Source: Paralteromonas sediminis | GTDB lineage: Bacteria > Pseudomonadota > Gammaproteobacteria > Enterobacterales > Alteromonadaceae | Assembly: GCF_003820355.1 (NCBI RefSeq) | Contig: NZ_RPOK01000002.1 | Location: 496,001 to 560,000, forward strand | Reading direction: 5' to 3' | Length of the DNA: 64,000 nt | In this document: one piece after another, positions 45,801 through 54,431 of the stretch | Position numbering within the stretch: the first letter of the stretch is position 1 | Layout of the letters: each line of letters starts with the position of its first letter | The notes under the pieces: model-generated | What the model was told of the DNA's origin: nothing | Database searches by the model: none | What the model saw: only the letters and a program-made list of their open reading frames with translations | Made by a program: the position numbers and the translations under genes

Positions 45801-46658
45801 ATGGAACAGCCCAACGTAGTTGCCGGTATTGATGGTTCGAAACTAAGCACAAGCGTTGCAGATTATGCAAGCTGGATAGCTCAGACGGTGGGTGTGCCAC
45901 TGACATTTTTACACAACTTGGAACACAGAGAGCCACCCGTTTCCAGTGATCTTAGTGGTAGTATTGGACTGGGTAGCCGCGAACACCTACTTGATGAACT
46001 CATTGAGTTGGAAGCACGTCGCAATAAGTTATTGGTGGAAGAAGGCAAATCCATGCTGGATACTGCAAAAGAGCGTGCAAGTCAGGTTGGTGTGGAGCAT
46101 TGTACAACGCTTCAGCGTCATGGCGTGTTATCAGAAACACTGGTTGAGCTGGAAGACAGTATACGTGTTTTAGTACTAGGTGCCCGCGGTGAGGACCACG
46201 AAGAAGGTTCGTCTGCGTTAGGACACCAAATTGAATCAATCATTCGTGCTTTACACAAGCCCGTGCTTATCGTTAACAGAGAATTCAGACAGCCTAAGCG
46301 CTTGTTACTTGCCTATGATGGCAGTGAAGCAGCCAATAAAGCCTTAAATTGGCTATGCACATCACCACTCTATAAAAGCATGACCTGTCACGTTGTACAT
46401 GTATGTGATAAATCAGACAAAGGAAGTCAGTTGTTAGCCGAAGCTAAGCAAACCCTTGAGGCTGCTGGTGTATCGGCTGAAACACGGCTGATTGAAGGCA
46501 ACGCAGAAACTGAATTACTGGGCTATCAACACAAACACAATATCGACCTTCTCGTGATGGGTTCATTTGGACACAGTCGTTTAAGAGAAATGTTGCTCGG
46601 AAGTTTTACGTTAAAAATGCTTAATAAGGCGAGTATTCCATTACTGTTGTTGCGCTAA
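45801..46658 (+). CDS. tandem universal stress protein (two Usp domains)
   Basis: A 285-aa cytoplasmic protein with two Usp domains, about 1-150 and 155-285. The second ends with the nucleotide-binding motif region VMGSFGHSRLREMLLGSFT (G-x2-G-x9-G-S type); the first has a comparable VLGARGED segment that is more divergent. GGAGGA lies before the ATG within the SulP 3' end, so the two are translationally coupled. It may regulate the transporter in response to ATP or stress, by analogy only. Confidence 0.92.
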   Translation: MEQPNVVAGIDGSKLSTSVADYASWIAQTVGVPLTFLHNLEHREPPVSSDLSGSIGLGSREHLLDELIELEARRNKLLVEEGKSMLDTAKERASQVGVEHCTTLQRHGVLSETLVELEDSIRVLVLGARGEDHEEGSSALGHQIESIIRALHKPVLIVNREFRQPKRLLLAYDGSEAANKALNWLCTSPLYKSMTCHVVHVCDKSDKGSQLLAEAKQTLEAAGVSAETRLIEGNAETELLGYQHKHNIDLLVMGSFGHSRLREMLLGSFTLKMLNKASIPLLLLR

Positions 46659-46707
46659 TGTGAACGCTTTTTATACTCGTATCCAGATGAATTACGAGGT
46701 AACATAG

Positions 46708-46719
46708 TTAAGCGCTTAA
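46708..46719. repeat. 12-bp perfect palindrome upstream of the 46739 gene
   Basis: TTAAGCGCTTAA is perfectly self-complementary, 19 bases before the ATG at 46739, overlapping where a ribosome-binding site or operator would be. There is no clear Shine-Dalgarno sequence for this gene. Confidence 0.3.
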
Positions 46720-46738
46720 AAAATAACAAAAACAACAA

Positions 46739-47260
46739 ATGGAAAAAATAGATATTGTTAAGCGGCTCGTCCGCTCACATAACTATCAACACATCGAAAA
46801 CGTTTATACTCGTTGTGTCGAACTGGGCATTCATGTTAACAGAAGTGCCCTCACCCGCTTTGCTCAAAAGCTCGCGCTGATTGATCGCGCTGAGCGCCAG
46901 GTTAAGAAAAAAAAGCATTTATCTGACTTTGACTTTGAGCCAAAAACGCAAACTTTTTACGCAGAAAAACAAACGCAAGAAGAATACCAGCTTGCCGCTG
47001 ACTACGAACCTGAACCACAAGCACAAACATATCCAGTTGAGCCTAAACCTATTCCCTCACCTGCTGCTGTATCAGTGGCCGATATTGCATCTGCTTCCTC
47101 AGCGAATGAGGTGCAAAATAACAAGAAAGTTCTAAGCTATGGTGAGGCTAAACGACGCGAAACAGAGATCACCTTTGAATTGGGGGCACTCAAAATAAAA
47201 GAGCATGCTTTGTTTGAAGAACTCAATGAAATCGCACAAATAATTGAAGACAAGCACTAA
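46739..47260 (+). CDS. unknown soluble protein with N-terminal helix-turn-helix-like segment
   Basis: A 173-aa protein I do not recognise. Residues 1-55 are helical with an HVNRSALTRFAQKL motif that recalls the small helix-turn-helix of phage Mu DUF3486 (small terminase-like) proteins. Residues about 60-130 are a disordered, Pro/Glu/Gln/Ala-rich linker, and 135-173 form an amphipathic helix. The layout (DNA-binding head, linker, oligomerising tail) suggests a DNA-binding protein, but no phage gene is nearby. Preceded by an A-rich leader and a palindrome. Confidence 0.6.
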   Translation: MEKIDIVKRLVRSHNYQHIENVYTRCVELGIHVNRSALTRFAQKLALIDRAERQVKKKKHLSDFDFEPKTQTFYAEKQTQEEYQLAADYEPEPQAQTYPVEPKPIPSPAAVSVADIASASSANEVQNNKKVLSYGEAKRRETEITFELGALKIKEHALFEELNEIAQIIEDKH

Positions 47261-47323
47261 GCCTTTGAGCCTCAATGCATAAAATGGCAGACTTAGTGCT
47301 GGTTATTACACGGACTTTGTCTC

Positions 47324-48901
47324 TTGGAATACAGTTTCTTACTATTTGCATTTATTTGCGGACTTTCAGTTAAACTTATTGGCATCCCACCGCTAGTCGG
47401 CTATTTGCTAGCAGGGTTCATTCTTCACGCCGTAGGTTTCAATGCTACAGAAGAGCTCACCACTATTGCCAATTTAGGCATTACTATTATGTTGTTCACC
47501 ATCGGATTGAAACTTAACATCCGTGATTTGGGGCGAAGAGAAGTCTGGGCCAACAGCCTGCTACACACAACGGCATGGGTGGCACTGTGTTCCTCTATAT
47601 TATATGGCGCAGCGGTTGTGATCAGTTATTTAACCGAACTCAGTATTGCCAGTGCCTTGCTTATTGCTTTTGCGTTGAGTTTTAGTAGTACAGTTTGTGT
47701 TGTAAAAGTATTAGAAGAAAGCGGCGAAAGTAAAACACGTCACGGCAAAATAGCCATTGGTGTGCTAGTGATGCAGGATATCTTTGCCGTTGTTTTCATG
47801 GTAGTTGCCACAGGTAAAATCCCCAGCGTTTATGCGTTACTGTTACTGTTGCTCATACCATTGATGCCAGTTTTCTACCGAATTATCAATAAATCTGGTC
47901 ACGGTGAATTACTGCCGTTAACCGGATTTATATTTGCTTTGGGTGGTTATCATTTGTTTGAAGCCGTCAATATTAAGGGCGACTTGGGCGCACTGTTAGC
48001 CGGGTTGTTGCTTGCCCGGCATGGAAAGGCCGTTGAATTGGCAAAGTCCTTGATGAGTTTTAAGGATCTGTTCCTGATAGGTTTTTTCCTTAGCATTGGC
48101 CTTACCGCTTTACCTGACACGCCTATGTTGCTGACTGGACTTGCATTATGCCTCTTGCTTCCGTTGAAGTTTGCTATGTTCTATTTTTTGTTTATGGCGT
48201 TGCGTCTGCGTGCAAGAACAGCATTTCTTTCAAGTTTAGTGTTAGGCAACTACAGTGAATTTGGTTTAATTGTGGGTGCTTTGGCTGTCTCACTTGGAAT
48301 GCTGGATGCAAATTGGCTAGTCATTATTGCCATATCGGTGTCTACATCATTCGTTTTTACCAGTATCGCCTACAAATCCTCACATCAGCAATACAACCGT
48401 TTTAAAGAGTCGTTAAAACGCTTTGAAAAGACCGAACGACTGAATGAAGATATTTATCCGGTAATGACAAACGCACAATTCTTGGTAATTGGCATGGGCC
48501 GTGTGGGCATTGGGGCTTTCACCTCCTTGTCGAACCTGGCTAAAGATGTGGTGTGGGGTATGGATGCTGACAGAGCGAAAATCAATTCCCTAAAACACCA
48601 AGGTCATAATGTGGTACTGGGAGACGGAGAAGATATTGACCTGTGGGAAAACTTAGACATGAGCCAGGTAAGATTAATACTGCTTGCCCTGCCCTCAATT
48701 GAAGATGCGATTAACGTTACATCGCAACTGAAACAAGCAAAATATGAAGGCAAGATCGCCGCCATTGCCCGCTATCAGGATGAAGTAGATATCTTACTTG
48801 ATAATGGCGTTGACAAGGTCTTCAATTTCTTTACCGATGCCGGATTAGGTTTTGCTGAAGAAAGCTTGTCGTATATCGGTGATCACCCTGCTGCTAAATA
48901 A
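47324..48901 (+). CDS. Kef-type (CPA2) cation:proton antiporter with TrkA-N domain
   Basis: A 525-aa membrane protein. Residues 1-360 form the Na+/H+ exchanger fold of CPA2 (GYLLAGFILHAVG, the FSSTVCVVKVLEE region, the QDIFAVVFM helix with its acidic residue, GDLGALLAGLLLARH). Residues about 385-505 form a Rossmann RCK/TrkA-N domain (FLVIGMGRVGIGAF, then Asp-Ala-Asp) for NAD(H)-type control. Compared with KefB/KefC it lacks the long regulatory C-terminus. Starts at TTG 47324 with no good ribosome-binding site; K+ efflux is the likely role. Confidence 0.88.
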   Translation: MEYSFLLFAFICGLSVKLIGIPPLVGYLLAGFILHAVGFNATEELTTIANLGITIMLFTIGLKLNIRDLGRREVWANSLLHTTAWVALCSSILYGAAVVISYLTELSIASALLIAFALSFSSTVCVVKVLEESGESKTRHGKIAIGVLVMQDIFAVVFMVVATGKIPSVYALLLLLLIPLMPVFYRIINKSGHGELLPLTGFIFALGGYHLFEAVNIKGDLGALLAGLLLARHGKAVELAKSLMSFKDLFLIGFFLSIGLTALPDTPMLLTGLALCLLLPLKFAMFYFLFMALRLRARTAFLSSLVLGNYSEFGLIVGALAVSLGMLDANWLVIIAISVSTSFVFTSIAYKSSHQQYNRFKESLKRFEKTERLNEDIYPVMTNAQFLVIGMGRVGIGAFTSLSNLAKDVVWGMDADRAKINSLKHQGHNVVLGDGEDIDLWENLDMSQVRLILLALPSIEDAINVTSQLKQAKYEGKIAAIARYQDEVDILLDNGVDKVFNFFTDAGLGFAEESLSYIGDHPAAK

Positions 48902-48916
48902 GAACCTTTAATTTAG

Positions 48917-48931
48917 TGATAATCGTTTTCA
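48917..48931. promoter_or_regulatory. Fur-box-like sequence upstream of the bacterioferritin pair
   Basis: TGATAATCGTTTTCA matches the 7-1-7 Fur core TGATAAT-N-ATTATCA at 12 of 14 fixed positions. It lies about 32 bases upstream of the -35 box of the promoter at 48963. A Fur site upstream of rather than over the promoter would suit iron-dependent activation, but this is inference. Confidence 0.5.
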
Positions 48932-48962
48932 TTAGTATGTTGTTGAAATATAACGTATTTTT

Positions 48963-48990
48963 TTGACTTCTCAACAAGAGGAGCTATACT
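48963..48990 (+). promoter_or_regulatory. sigma-70 promoter of the bacterioferritin operon
   Basis: TTGACT (48963-48968), a 16-base spacer and TATACT (48985-48990), about 32 bases before the ATG at 49022. Both boxes are near consensus. Confidence 0.65.
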
Positions 48991-49021
48991 TGTGTCTGTA
49001 TTAACTTGCTGGGGATAGCAA

Positions 49022-49498
49022 ATGCGTGGCGACAAAGCCGTAGTGGCCTCTTTAAACGAGGTGTTAACCACTGAACTTACTTCCATAAATCAGTATTTTT
49101 TACATGCTAGAATGTATAAAAACTGGGGGCTGGATAGTTTAAATGAAAAACACTACAAAAAGTCGATTAAAGATATGAAACAGGCAGATGCATTGATTGA
49201 GCGCATTCTGTTTTTGGAAGGACTACCCAACTTGCAGGCATTGGGAAAGCTGTATATCGGCGAAGAAACAGCAGAAATGCTCGCCTGTGACATGAAGTTT
49301 GAAAATGAACAATTAGCCGTGATAAGAGATGCCGTTACCTTGTGCGAACAAAAAAAGGACTATGTGAGTAGAGATTTGCTGACAGAGATCCTTGAATATG
49401 AGGAAGAGCATCTAGACTGGATTGAAACGCAACAATATCAAATTGAGAATATGGGCATGGAAAACTACCTACAGGCCCAGGTTTTGGGAGATGACTAA
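49022..49498 (+). CDS. bacterioferritin subunit, heme-binding type with degraded ferroxidase site
   Basis: A 158-aa ferritin-fold protein that aligns without gaps to E. coli Bfr. The heme ligand Met52 is present. Ferroxidase ligands Glu18, Glu94, Glu127 and His130 are kept, but Glu51 is Asp and His54 is Gln, so the di-iron centre should be impaired. This is the pattern of the heme-carrying partner in two-subunit bacterioferritins. GGGGA precedes the ATG. Its stop overlaps the start of the second subunit (TAATG). Confidence 0.93.
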   Translation: MRGDKAVVASLNEVLTTELTSINQYFLHARMYKNWGLDSLNEKHYKKSIKDMKQADALIERILFLEGLPNLQALGKLYIGEETAEMLACDMKFENEQLAVIRDAVTLCEQKKDYVSRDLLTEILEYEEEHLDWIETQQYQIENMGMENYLQAQVLGDD

Positions 49499-49965
49499 TG
49501 AAAGGTAATCAAAAAATCATTGACGCCCTCAATGGCTTGCTAGCCTATGAACTTGCCGCCATGGACCAGTATTTTATTCATTCTCAGATGTACCTTGACT
49601 GGGGGTTAAATAAACTTTACGAGCGCATTAATCATGAGTTTGACGACGAACGTGGTCATGCCACCAAGTTAATCGAACGTATGTTGTTTTTGGAAGGCGT
49701 GCCAAATATGCAAAATCGCAGCGGCTTTCAAGTAGGTCATGATGTACCCAGTATGCTGGAAAGCGATTTGCGTGTTGAATATGCTGTCGATGAGGCCCTG
49801 AAAGACGCTATTGCATTATGTGAAGCTGAACGCGATTACGTTACCCGCGACATGCTAGTCACTTTGCTTGATGATACTGAGATGGATCACGCTTACTGGT
49901 TAGAGCAGCAGCTAGGTCTGATCAAACGACTAGGGCTAGAAAACTATCTCCAGTCTCAACTATAA
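49498..49965 (+). CDS. bacterioferritin subunit, ferroxidase type lacking the heme ligand
   Basis: A 155-aa ferritin-fold protein. It keeps the ferroxidase ligands Glu18, Glu51, His54 and Glu94, and an ExxH pair (Glu128/His131, shifted by one residue), but position 52, the heme-ligating Met in E. coli Bfr, is Arg. It is complementary to the preceding subunit, so a mixed 24-mer that stores iron is likely, with iron oxidation here and heme-mediated release by the partner. Translationally coupled by a one-base overlap. Its 3' end overlaps the convergent next gene by 6 bases. Confidence 0.93.
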   Translation: MKGNQKIIDALNGLLAYELAAMDQYFIHSQMYLDWGLNKLYERINHEFDDERGHATKLIERMLFLEGVPNMQNRSGFQVGHDVPSMLESDLRVEYAVDEALKDAIALCEAERDYVTRDMLVTLLDDTEMDHAYWLEQQLGLIKRLGLENYLQSQL

Positions 49966-50391
49966 AGCGCGCGTTTGAAACTGAATTAGGGACGTGGTGG
50001 CGTCTTCAAAGGTCACCACCATGTTCCATGTCATGTTGGGCTCACTGCACGCACCAAGCATAGTCCACCCTTTCCACTTATTCTTTTCCTGGCTTTCAGC
50101 AACTACAGGCGTTTTACCCATATACATGTTAGCCCCCTCTATGTGAATTGACCGTATAGGCTTGAGTGAGTCGCCGGCAAAACGAATGGTTAACGGCTCT
50201 TCAATTTGAGGCTTTGGTGAAAAGCTGACCAAAACACGTTCGTTATCCAGTATAAATTCGCACTGACCATCCTGAATAACACAATTTTCGGGGCCTTCTA
50301 GCGCCCGCGCAGTAGGCTGACGCGAGTACTTCATCGCCCAGGCCATGGCAATGACTAATACAAATACCCAAAAAGCCTTTAAATAAACCAT
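49960..50391 (-). CDS. unknown membrane-anchored protein, FixH/YtkA-like domain possible
   Basis: A 143-aa protein with one N-terminal membrane segment (about 5-22) and a periplasmic domain with a Cys pair (NCVIQDGQC) and Met-containing strands (ANMYMGKTPVV, then GACSEPNMTWNM). The layout anchor plus beta domain with a small Met-rich face resembles FixH/YtkA-like copper-related proteins, which would suit its place divergent from ccoN, but the match is weak and I do not assign a family. It shares the 286-base region with the cco promoter. Confidence 0.55.
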   Translation of the reverse strand: MVYLKAFWVFVLVIAMAWAMKYSRQPTARALEGPENCVIQDGQCEFILDNERVLVSFSPKPQIEEPLTIRFAGDSLKPIRSIHIEGANMYMGKTPVVAESQEKNKWKGWTMLGACSEPNMTWNMVVTFEDATTSLIQFQTRAL

Positions 50392-50461
50392 CTAATCTCT
50401 TCAAAATGTTTATAATTTGTAAACCTAACACGACGTATTTGTAAACGTAAACTTTGCTGGT

Positions 50462-50475
50462 TTGACTTGGATCAA
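50462..50475. promoter_or_regulatory. FNR-type box upstream of ccoN
   Basis: TTGACTTGGATCAA matches the FNR consensus TTGAT-N4-ATCAA at 9 of 10 fixed positions. A -10-like TATCTT at 50494-50499 would place it near -38 to -41, the usual activator position, leaving a leader of about 170 bases; a second -10 candidate TATAAT is at 50620. The fnr gene is 7 kb downstream in the same cluster, and cbb3 oxidase under FNR control is well known. Confidence 0.72.
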
Positions 50476-50677
50476 CCCTTGCGACTTTACGGTATCTTTT
50501 TGTAATTAAAAACTTTATTATTCCCGCGTGAACGCCGCTATGTGGGTGGAAAGTGTACAAAAATTTACACCTAAAATCTGCAGAAGTTAGCGAAATTACC
50601 GACGTTGCGATTCTTTTTTTATAATAGATAGTGCGAAAAGACTTAACGTCAACACAGCAAAAAATTCCAAACTCAAA

Positions 50678-52129
50678 ATGGAAACTTTAAGAATGAGTGA
50701 TACAAGCCAGGTAACTCCAGACTATAACTATAAGGTAGTACGGCAATTCACTATTATGACCATTATATGGGGCATAGTAGGTATGGCCGTAGGTTTGCTG
50801 ATTGCAGCACAACTATTTGCACCAGCACTAAATTTTGATGTGCCATGGTTAACCTATTCCCGTTTGCGACCTTTACACACCAATGCGGTCATCTTTGCAT
50901 TTGGTGGCTGTGCGCTGTTTGCAACGTCCTATTATATTGTACAACGCACTTGTCAGGTTAGGTTGTTCAGTGACAAGTTAGCTGCGTTTACCTTTTGGGG
51001 ATGGCAGGCTGTTATTGTACTGGCTGCTATCACTTTACCTTTGGGCATTACATCCAGTAAAGAGTACGCTGAGCTTGAGTGGCCAATCGACATATTAATT
51101 GCGTTGGTCTGGGTAGCTTACATAATCAACTTCTTTGGTACCCTGGTTATCCGTAAAGTGTCGCACATTTACGTTGCCAATTGGTTCCTGGGAGCCTTTA
51201 TGCTGACCGTTGCAGTATTACACATCGGTAACAGCATGGCGCTACCTGTATCATTCACTAAATCTTATTCTATCTATGCCGGCGCTGTCGATGCTATGAT
51301 GCAGTGGTGGTATGGACATAACGCAGTTGGGTTTTTCCTAACAGCGGGTTTCCTAGGAATGATGTATTACTTTGTACCTAAGCAGGCTGGACGCCCTGTT
51401 TATTCATATCGCCTTTCAGTCGTTCACTTTTGGGCCCTAATTTCACTTTATATTTGGGCGGGTCCTCACCATTTACACTACACCGCTCTACCTGATTGGA
51501 CACAGTCGTTAGGTATGGTGATGTCGCTAATTCTATTTGTGCCTTCTTGGGGTGGGATGATCAACGGGATCATGACACTGTCAGGCGCCTGGCATAAGCT
51601 GCGGACTGACCCTGTATTGCGTTTTCTGATTGTTTCATTGTCTTTCTATGGTATGTCCACCTTCGAAGGGCCAATGATGAGTATTAAAACGGTAAATGCG
51701 CTATCTCATTACACCGATTGGACTGTAGGTCACGTTCACTCTGGCGCATTGGGTTGGGTTGCCATGGTATCTATTGGCTCGGTATATCACCTTATTCCTA
51801 TCCTGTTCGGACAAAAAGGCATGTACAGCACGAAATTAGTGAATGTGCACTTCTGGTTAGCCACCATCGGTGTTGTGCTTTATATCGTTGCCATGTGGAT
51901 GTCTGGTGTACTGCAGGGCCTAATGTGGCGTGCAGTCAATGAAGACGGCACCTTGACCTATAGCTTTGTTGAGTCTTTGGAAGCCTCATATCCGTTCTAT
52001 GTTGTTCGTTTTATTGGTGGTGTGTTTGTTGTTGCCGGCATGTTGGTGATGGCCTACAACACTTATCGCACTGTACGTGCACCCAAAGGTAGCTTTGCAT
52101 CAGCCGATGCAGCAGCTCAAGCAGCATAA
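50678..52129 (+). CDS. ccoN: cbb3-type cytochrome oxidase subunit I CcoN
   Basis: A 483-aa inner-membrane catalytic subunit with about 12 helices that reduces O2 to water at low O2 tension. Heme and CuB ligands are visible: His in RPLHTNAV, CuB region YGHNAVGF and GPHHLHYT, and the paired heme His in [13 protein letters not shown] second ATG at 50693 is a possible start; neither has a strong ribosome-binding site. It opens the ccoNOQP operon behind an FNR box. Confidence 0.97.
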   Translation: METLRMSDTSQVTPDYNYKVVRQFTIMTIIWGIVGMAVGLLIAAQLFAPALNFDVPWLTYSRLRPLHTNAVIFAFGGCALFATSYYIVQRTCQVRLFSDKLAAFTFWGWQAVIVLAAITLPLGITSSKEYAELEWPIDILIALVWVAYIINFFGTLVIRKVSHIYVANWFLGAFMLTVAVLHIGNSMALPVSFTKSYSIYAGAVDAMMQWWYGHNAVGFFLTAGFLGMMYYFVPKQAGRPVYSYRLSVVHFWALISLYIWAGPHHLHYTALPDWTQSLGMVMSLILFVPSWGGMINGIMTLSGAWHKLRTDPVLRFLIVSLSFYGMSTFEGPMMSIKTVNALSHYTDWTVGHVHSGALGWVAMVSIGSVYHLIPILFGQKGMYSTKLVNVHFWLATIGVVLYIVAMWMSGVLQGLMWRAVNEDGTLTYSFVESLEASYPFYVVRFIGGVFVVAGMLVMAYNTYRTVRAPKGSFASADAAAQAA

Positions 52130-52140
52130 GGAGCGCGCAA

Positions 52141-52746
52141 ATGGCAAATCCACATGAGTTAATTGAAAAAAATGTCGGCCTGCTGACAGTGCTTATCTTA
52201 ATCGCTATCAGCTTCGGTGCCATGGTGCAAATTACACCACTTATGTTTCAACAGGACACTATGGAACCAGTGAAAGGATTAAAACCTTACACTGCGCTTC
52301 AACTCGAAGGACGGGACATTTATATCCGTGAAGGCTGTTCTGGCTGTCACAGCCAAATGATCCGCCCTTTCCGCGCTGAGACCGAACGTTATGGTCACTA
52401 CAGTGTTGCTGGTGAGTCTGTTTGGGAGCATCCATTCTTGTGGGGCTCTAAGCGAACCGGCCCTGACCTTGCACGTGTAGGTGGTCGTTATAGTGATGAG
52501 TGGCACAGAGTCCACTTGATCAACCCCCGTGATGTTGTACCAGAGTCTAATATGCCGGGTTACCCATGGCTGGCAGAAAATGTGCTTACTGGAGAATTGA
52601 CTGCTAAGAAAATGAAAACCTTTCAAACATTTGGTGTTCCGTATACCGATGAAGATGTAGCTGGCGCCAAAGCGGCGGTTGAAGGCAAAACAGAGATGGA
52701 AGCCTTAATTGCATATCTTCAGTCACTGGGAACGTATTTACAGTGA
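52141..52746 (+). CDS. ccoO: cbb3-type cytochrome oxidase subunit II CcoO
   Basis: A 201-aa membrane-anchored mono-heme cytochrome c. One N-terminal helix (about 13-32), then the heme motif CSGCH in [15 protein letters not shown] and the axial Met in ESNMPGYPW. It passes electrons to CcoN. AAGGAG lies 7 bases before the ATG. It overlaps ccoQ by one base. Confidence 0.97.
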   Translation: MANPHELIEKNVGLLTVLILIAISFGAMVQITPLMFQQDTMEPVKGLKPYTALQLEGRDIYIREGCSGCHSQMIRPFRAETERYGHYSVAGESVWEHPFLWGSKRTGPDLARVGGRYSDEWHRVHLINPRDVVPESNMPGYPWLAENVLTGELTAKKMKTFQTFGVPYTDEDVAGAKAAVEGKTEMEALIAYLQSLGTYLQ

Positions 52747-52919
52747 TGGACCAGGGGATCATAGGCAGTATTTTTACCGTTGTTGTATTTGTCGCCTTTA
52801 TCGGCGTGTGTTGGTGGGCTTTCAGTGGCCGCAATAAAAAGCGCTTTGATGAAGCTGCCAACCTGCCCTTCGCAGACGAACCAACAACGAACGAACAAAA
52901 TGAAAAGCGGGAGTCATAA
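52746..52919 (+). CDS. ccoQ: cbb3-type cytochrome oxidase subunit CcoQ
   Basis: A 57-aa protein from ATG 52746, overlapping the ccoO stop (TGATG), to TAA 52917. It starts [13 protein letters not shown], has a single membrane helix to about residue 25, then Arg-Asn-Lys-Lys-Arg-Phe-Asp-Glu-Ala-Ala and a short acidic tail, as in CcoQ/FixQ. Its position between ccoO and ccoP is canonical. CcoQ stabilises the oxidase complex. The gene is too short for most routine gene-length cut-offs. Confidence 0.92.
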   Translation: MDQGIIGSIFTVVVFVAFIGVCWWAFSGRNKKRFDEAANLPFADEPTTNEQNEKRES

Positions 52920-52922
52920 CCC

Positions 52923-53873
52923 ATGAGCATGTTTTGGACTATTTGGATTTCAGTAATTACCTTAGGGTCAATTATTGGCTGTTATTTTTTACTTCGCTGG
53001 TGCCTGGCTAATAATACGGGTGTCAAGGAAGGCGAAAGCATGGGGCACGAATTTGATGGGATCATCGAAATCAACAACCCCCTGCCAAAGTGGTGGACCT
53101 ACTTATTTTATATTGTGATCGTTTGGGGCTTTGTCTACTTACTCCTTTACCCAGGTTTAGGGGCGTGGCAAGGTCTGTTTGGTTGGAAAAGCTCTAACCA
53201 AGGCATACTAACACTGGAAGAATCTGCTCAGGCACGCATTGAAGCCAAAGAGCAAGGAAAACTGGTCCAGTACGACCGTGAGTTAGACTTTGCTGCTGAG
53301 CGTTTCGACCCTATTTTTGCTGAATATGCTAAAGTACCGGTAGAAGAATTGGCAACAAATGAAGAAGCCATTAAAGTGGGTCAGCGTCTATTTTTACAAA
53401 ACTGTGCGCAATGCCATGGTTCAGACGCCGGCGGTCAAAATGGCGGATTCCCGAATTTGACAGACAACGACTGGTTATATGGCGGCTCGGGTGCAAAAAT
53501 TAAAGAAACCTTGCTGCTTGGACGCCAAGGTGTGATGCCTGGATGGATAGATTCATTTGGCGAACAAGGCGTTGATGAAGTAGTCGCCTACACGCTTAGC
53601 CTCAGCGGCAGAGACGTTGATCAAGGACTTGCTGACAGGGGTAAAGCACGCTTTGCCGCTTGTGCTGCCTGTCACGGCATGGATGGAAAAGGTAACCAAA
53701 TGTTGGGTGCACCAAACCTTACTGACCAGATTTGGTTGTATGGTGGCAGTACACGTGCGGTAACTGAGACCCTCACCTACGGAAGAAACGGCGTGATGCC
53801 ATCCTTCAAGAAAACCTTGGGTGAGGACAAAATCCATGTTGTTTCAGCTTATGTATACAGCTTGTCAAACTAA
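52923..53873 (+). CDS. ccoP: cbb3-type cytochrome oxidase di-heme subunit CcoP
   Basis: A 316-aa subunit. Two N-terminal helices (about 5-25 and 58-78), then two cytochrome c domains with CAQCHG (about 160) and CAACHG (about 240) and Met ligands in GVMPGW and GVMPSF. It is the electron entry point from soluble cytochrome c. GGGAG precedes the ATG. A strong terminator follows 15 bases after the stop. Confidence 0.97.
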   Translation: MSMFWTIWISVITLGSIIGCYFLLRWCLANNTGVKEGESMGHEFDGIIEINNPLPKWWTYLFYIVIVWGFVYLLLYPGLGAWQGLFGWKSSNQGILTLEESAQARIEAKEQGKLVQYDRELDFAAERFDPIFAEYAKVPVEELATNEEAIKVGQRLFLQNCAQCHGSDAGGQNGGFPNLTDNDWLYGGSGAKIKETLLLGRQGVMPGWIDSFGEQGVDEVVAYTLSLSGRDVDQGLADRGKARFAACAACHGMDGKGNQMLGAPNLTDQIWLYGGSTRAVTETLTYGRNGVMPSFKKTLGEDKIHVVSAYVYSLSN

Positions 53874-53888
53874 CGAAATATGAAGTGT

Positions 53889-53916
53889 AAAAAGCCCCGT
53901 GCATACGGGGCTTTTT
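53889..53916 (+). terminator. rho-independent terminator between ccoP and fixH
   Basis: AAAAAGCCCCGT, a 4-base loop GCAT and ACGGGGCTTTTT form a 12-bp perfect stem with a U-tail, directly after ccoP. It divides the structural ccoNOQP genes from the assembly genes fixH-ccoI-ccoS, probably making the assembly genes less abundant. Because it lies inside a possible longer fixH frame, it also argues for the fixH start at 53931. Confidence 0.93.
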
Positions 53917-53930
53917 ATCGTGAAGTGATA

Positions 53931-54431
53931 ATGAAAACTGAAAACCTAGTCCCTTGGTATAAACAATTTTGGCCCTGGTTCTTAATTGCCATCCCCACCT
54001 CTTCATTCATTGTTGGTGGTATTGTGATTCACTTTGCAACCACAACAACCGATAGTCTAGTGGTTGACGATTATTATAAAGAAGGCCGTGCCATCAATGC
54101 CCGATTAGACAAAAAAGAAAGGGCAAAGTATCTCAACATTACAACCGAAATAGACATACAAAAGTCTGGCGCTGCGAGCGTTGTTTTCCACTCAGGTCGT
54201 CCTAAATCCGGTGAAGCCATCAAGCTCATGTTTTATCACGTTACCCTACAGGACAAAGATCAGGAAATACTATTAACACGCGATGCAAATGGTGTGTATA
54301 GAGGCTTCGTGGAAGGCATGCCCAAACAAGGGAAATGGCGTGTAACGCTATTGCCACTTAACGAAGAGTGGAAAATTCAACAAACTTTATATTTCCCCCA
54401 AAATGGGCCGTTTGCTTTTAACCCCAAATGA
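53931..54431 (+). CDS. fixH: FixH/CcoH cbb3 oxidase assembly protein
   Basis: A 166-aa protein (from ATG 53931) with one N-terminal helix (about 10-35) and a periplasmic beta domain; it starts MKTENLVPWYKQFWPWFLI, typical of FixH. The VVDDYYKEGRAIN segment after the helix and G-K-W-R-V near the end are family traits. FixH helps build the cbb3 oxidase with CcoI and CcoS. An in-frame ATG at 53880 would put the terminator hairpin inside the coding region and is rejected. It overlaps ccoI by 4 bases. Confidence 0.93.
   Translation: MKTENLVPWYKQFWPWFLIAIPTSSFIVGGIVIHFATTTTDSLVVDDYYKEGRAINARLDKKERAKYLNITTEIDIQKSGAASVVFHSGRPKSGEAIKLMFYHVTLQDKDQEILLTRDANGVYRGFVEGMPKQGKWRVTLLPLNEEWKIQQTLYFPQNGPFAFNPK

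Noticed and set aside
46881-47135. Alternative frame inside the 46739 gene
   Set aside because: It is a frame shadow of low-complexity codons; the long frame has the better start and length.
53880-53930. In-frame ATG extension of fixH by 17 residues
   Set aside because: The extension codes through the ccoP terminator hairpin (53889-53916), and family proteins begin at the Met encoded at 53931.
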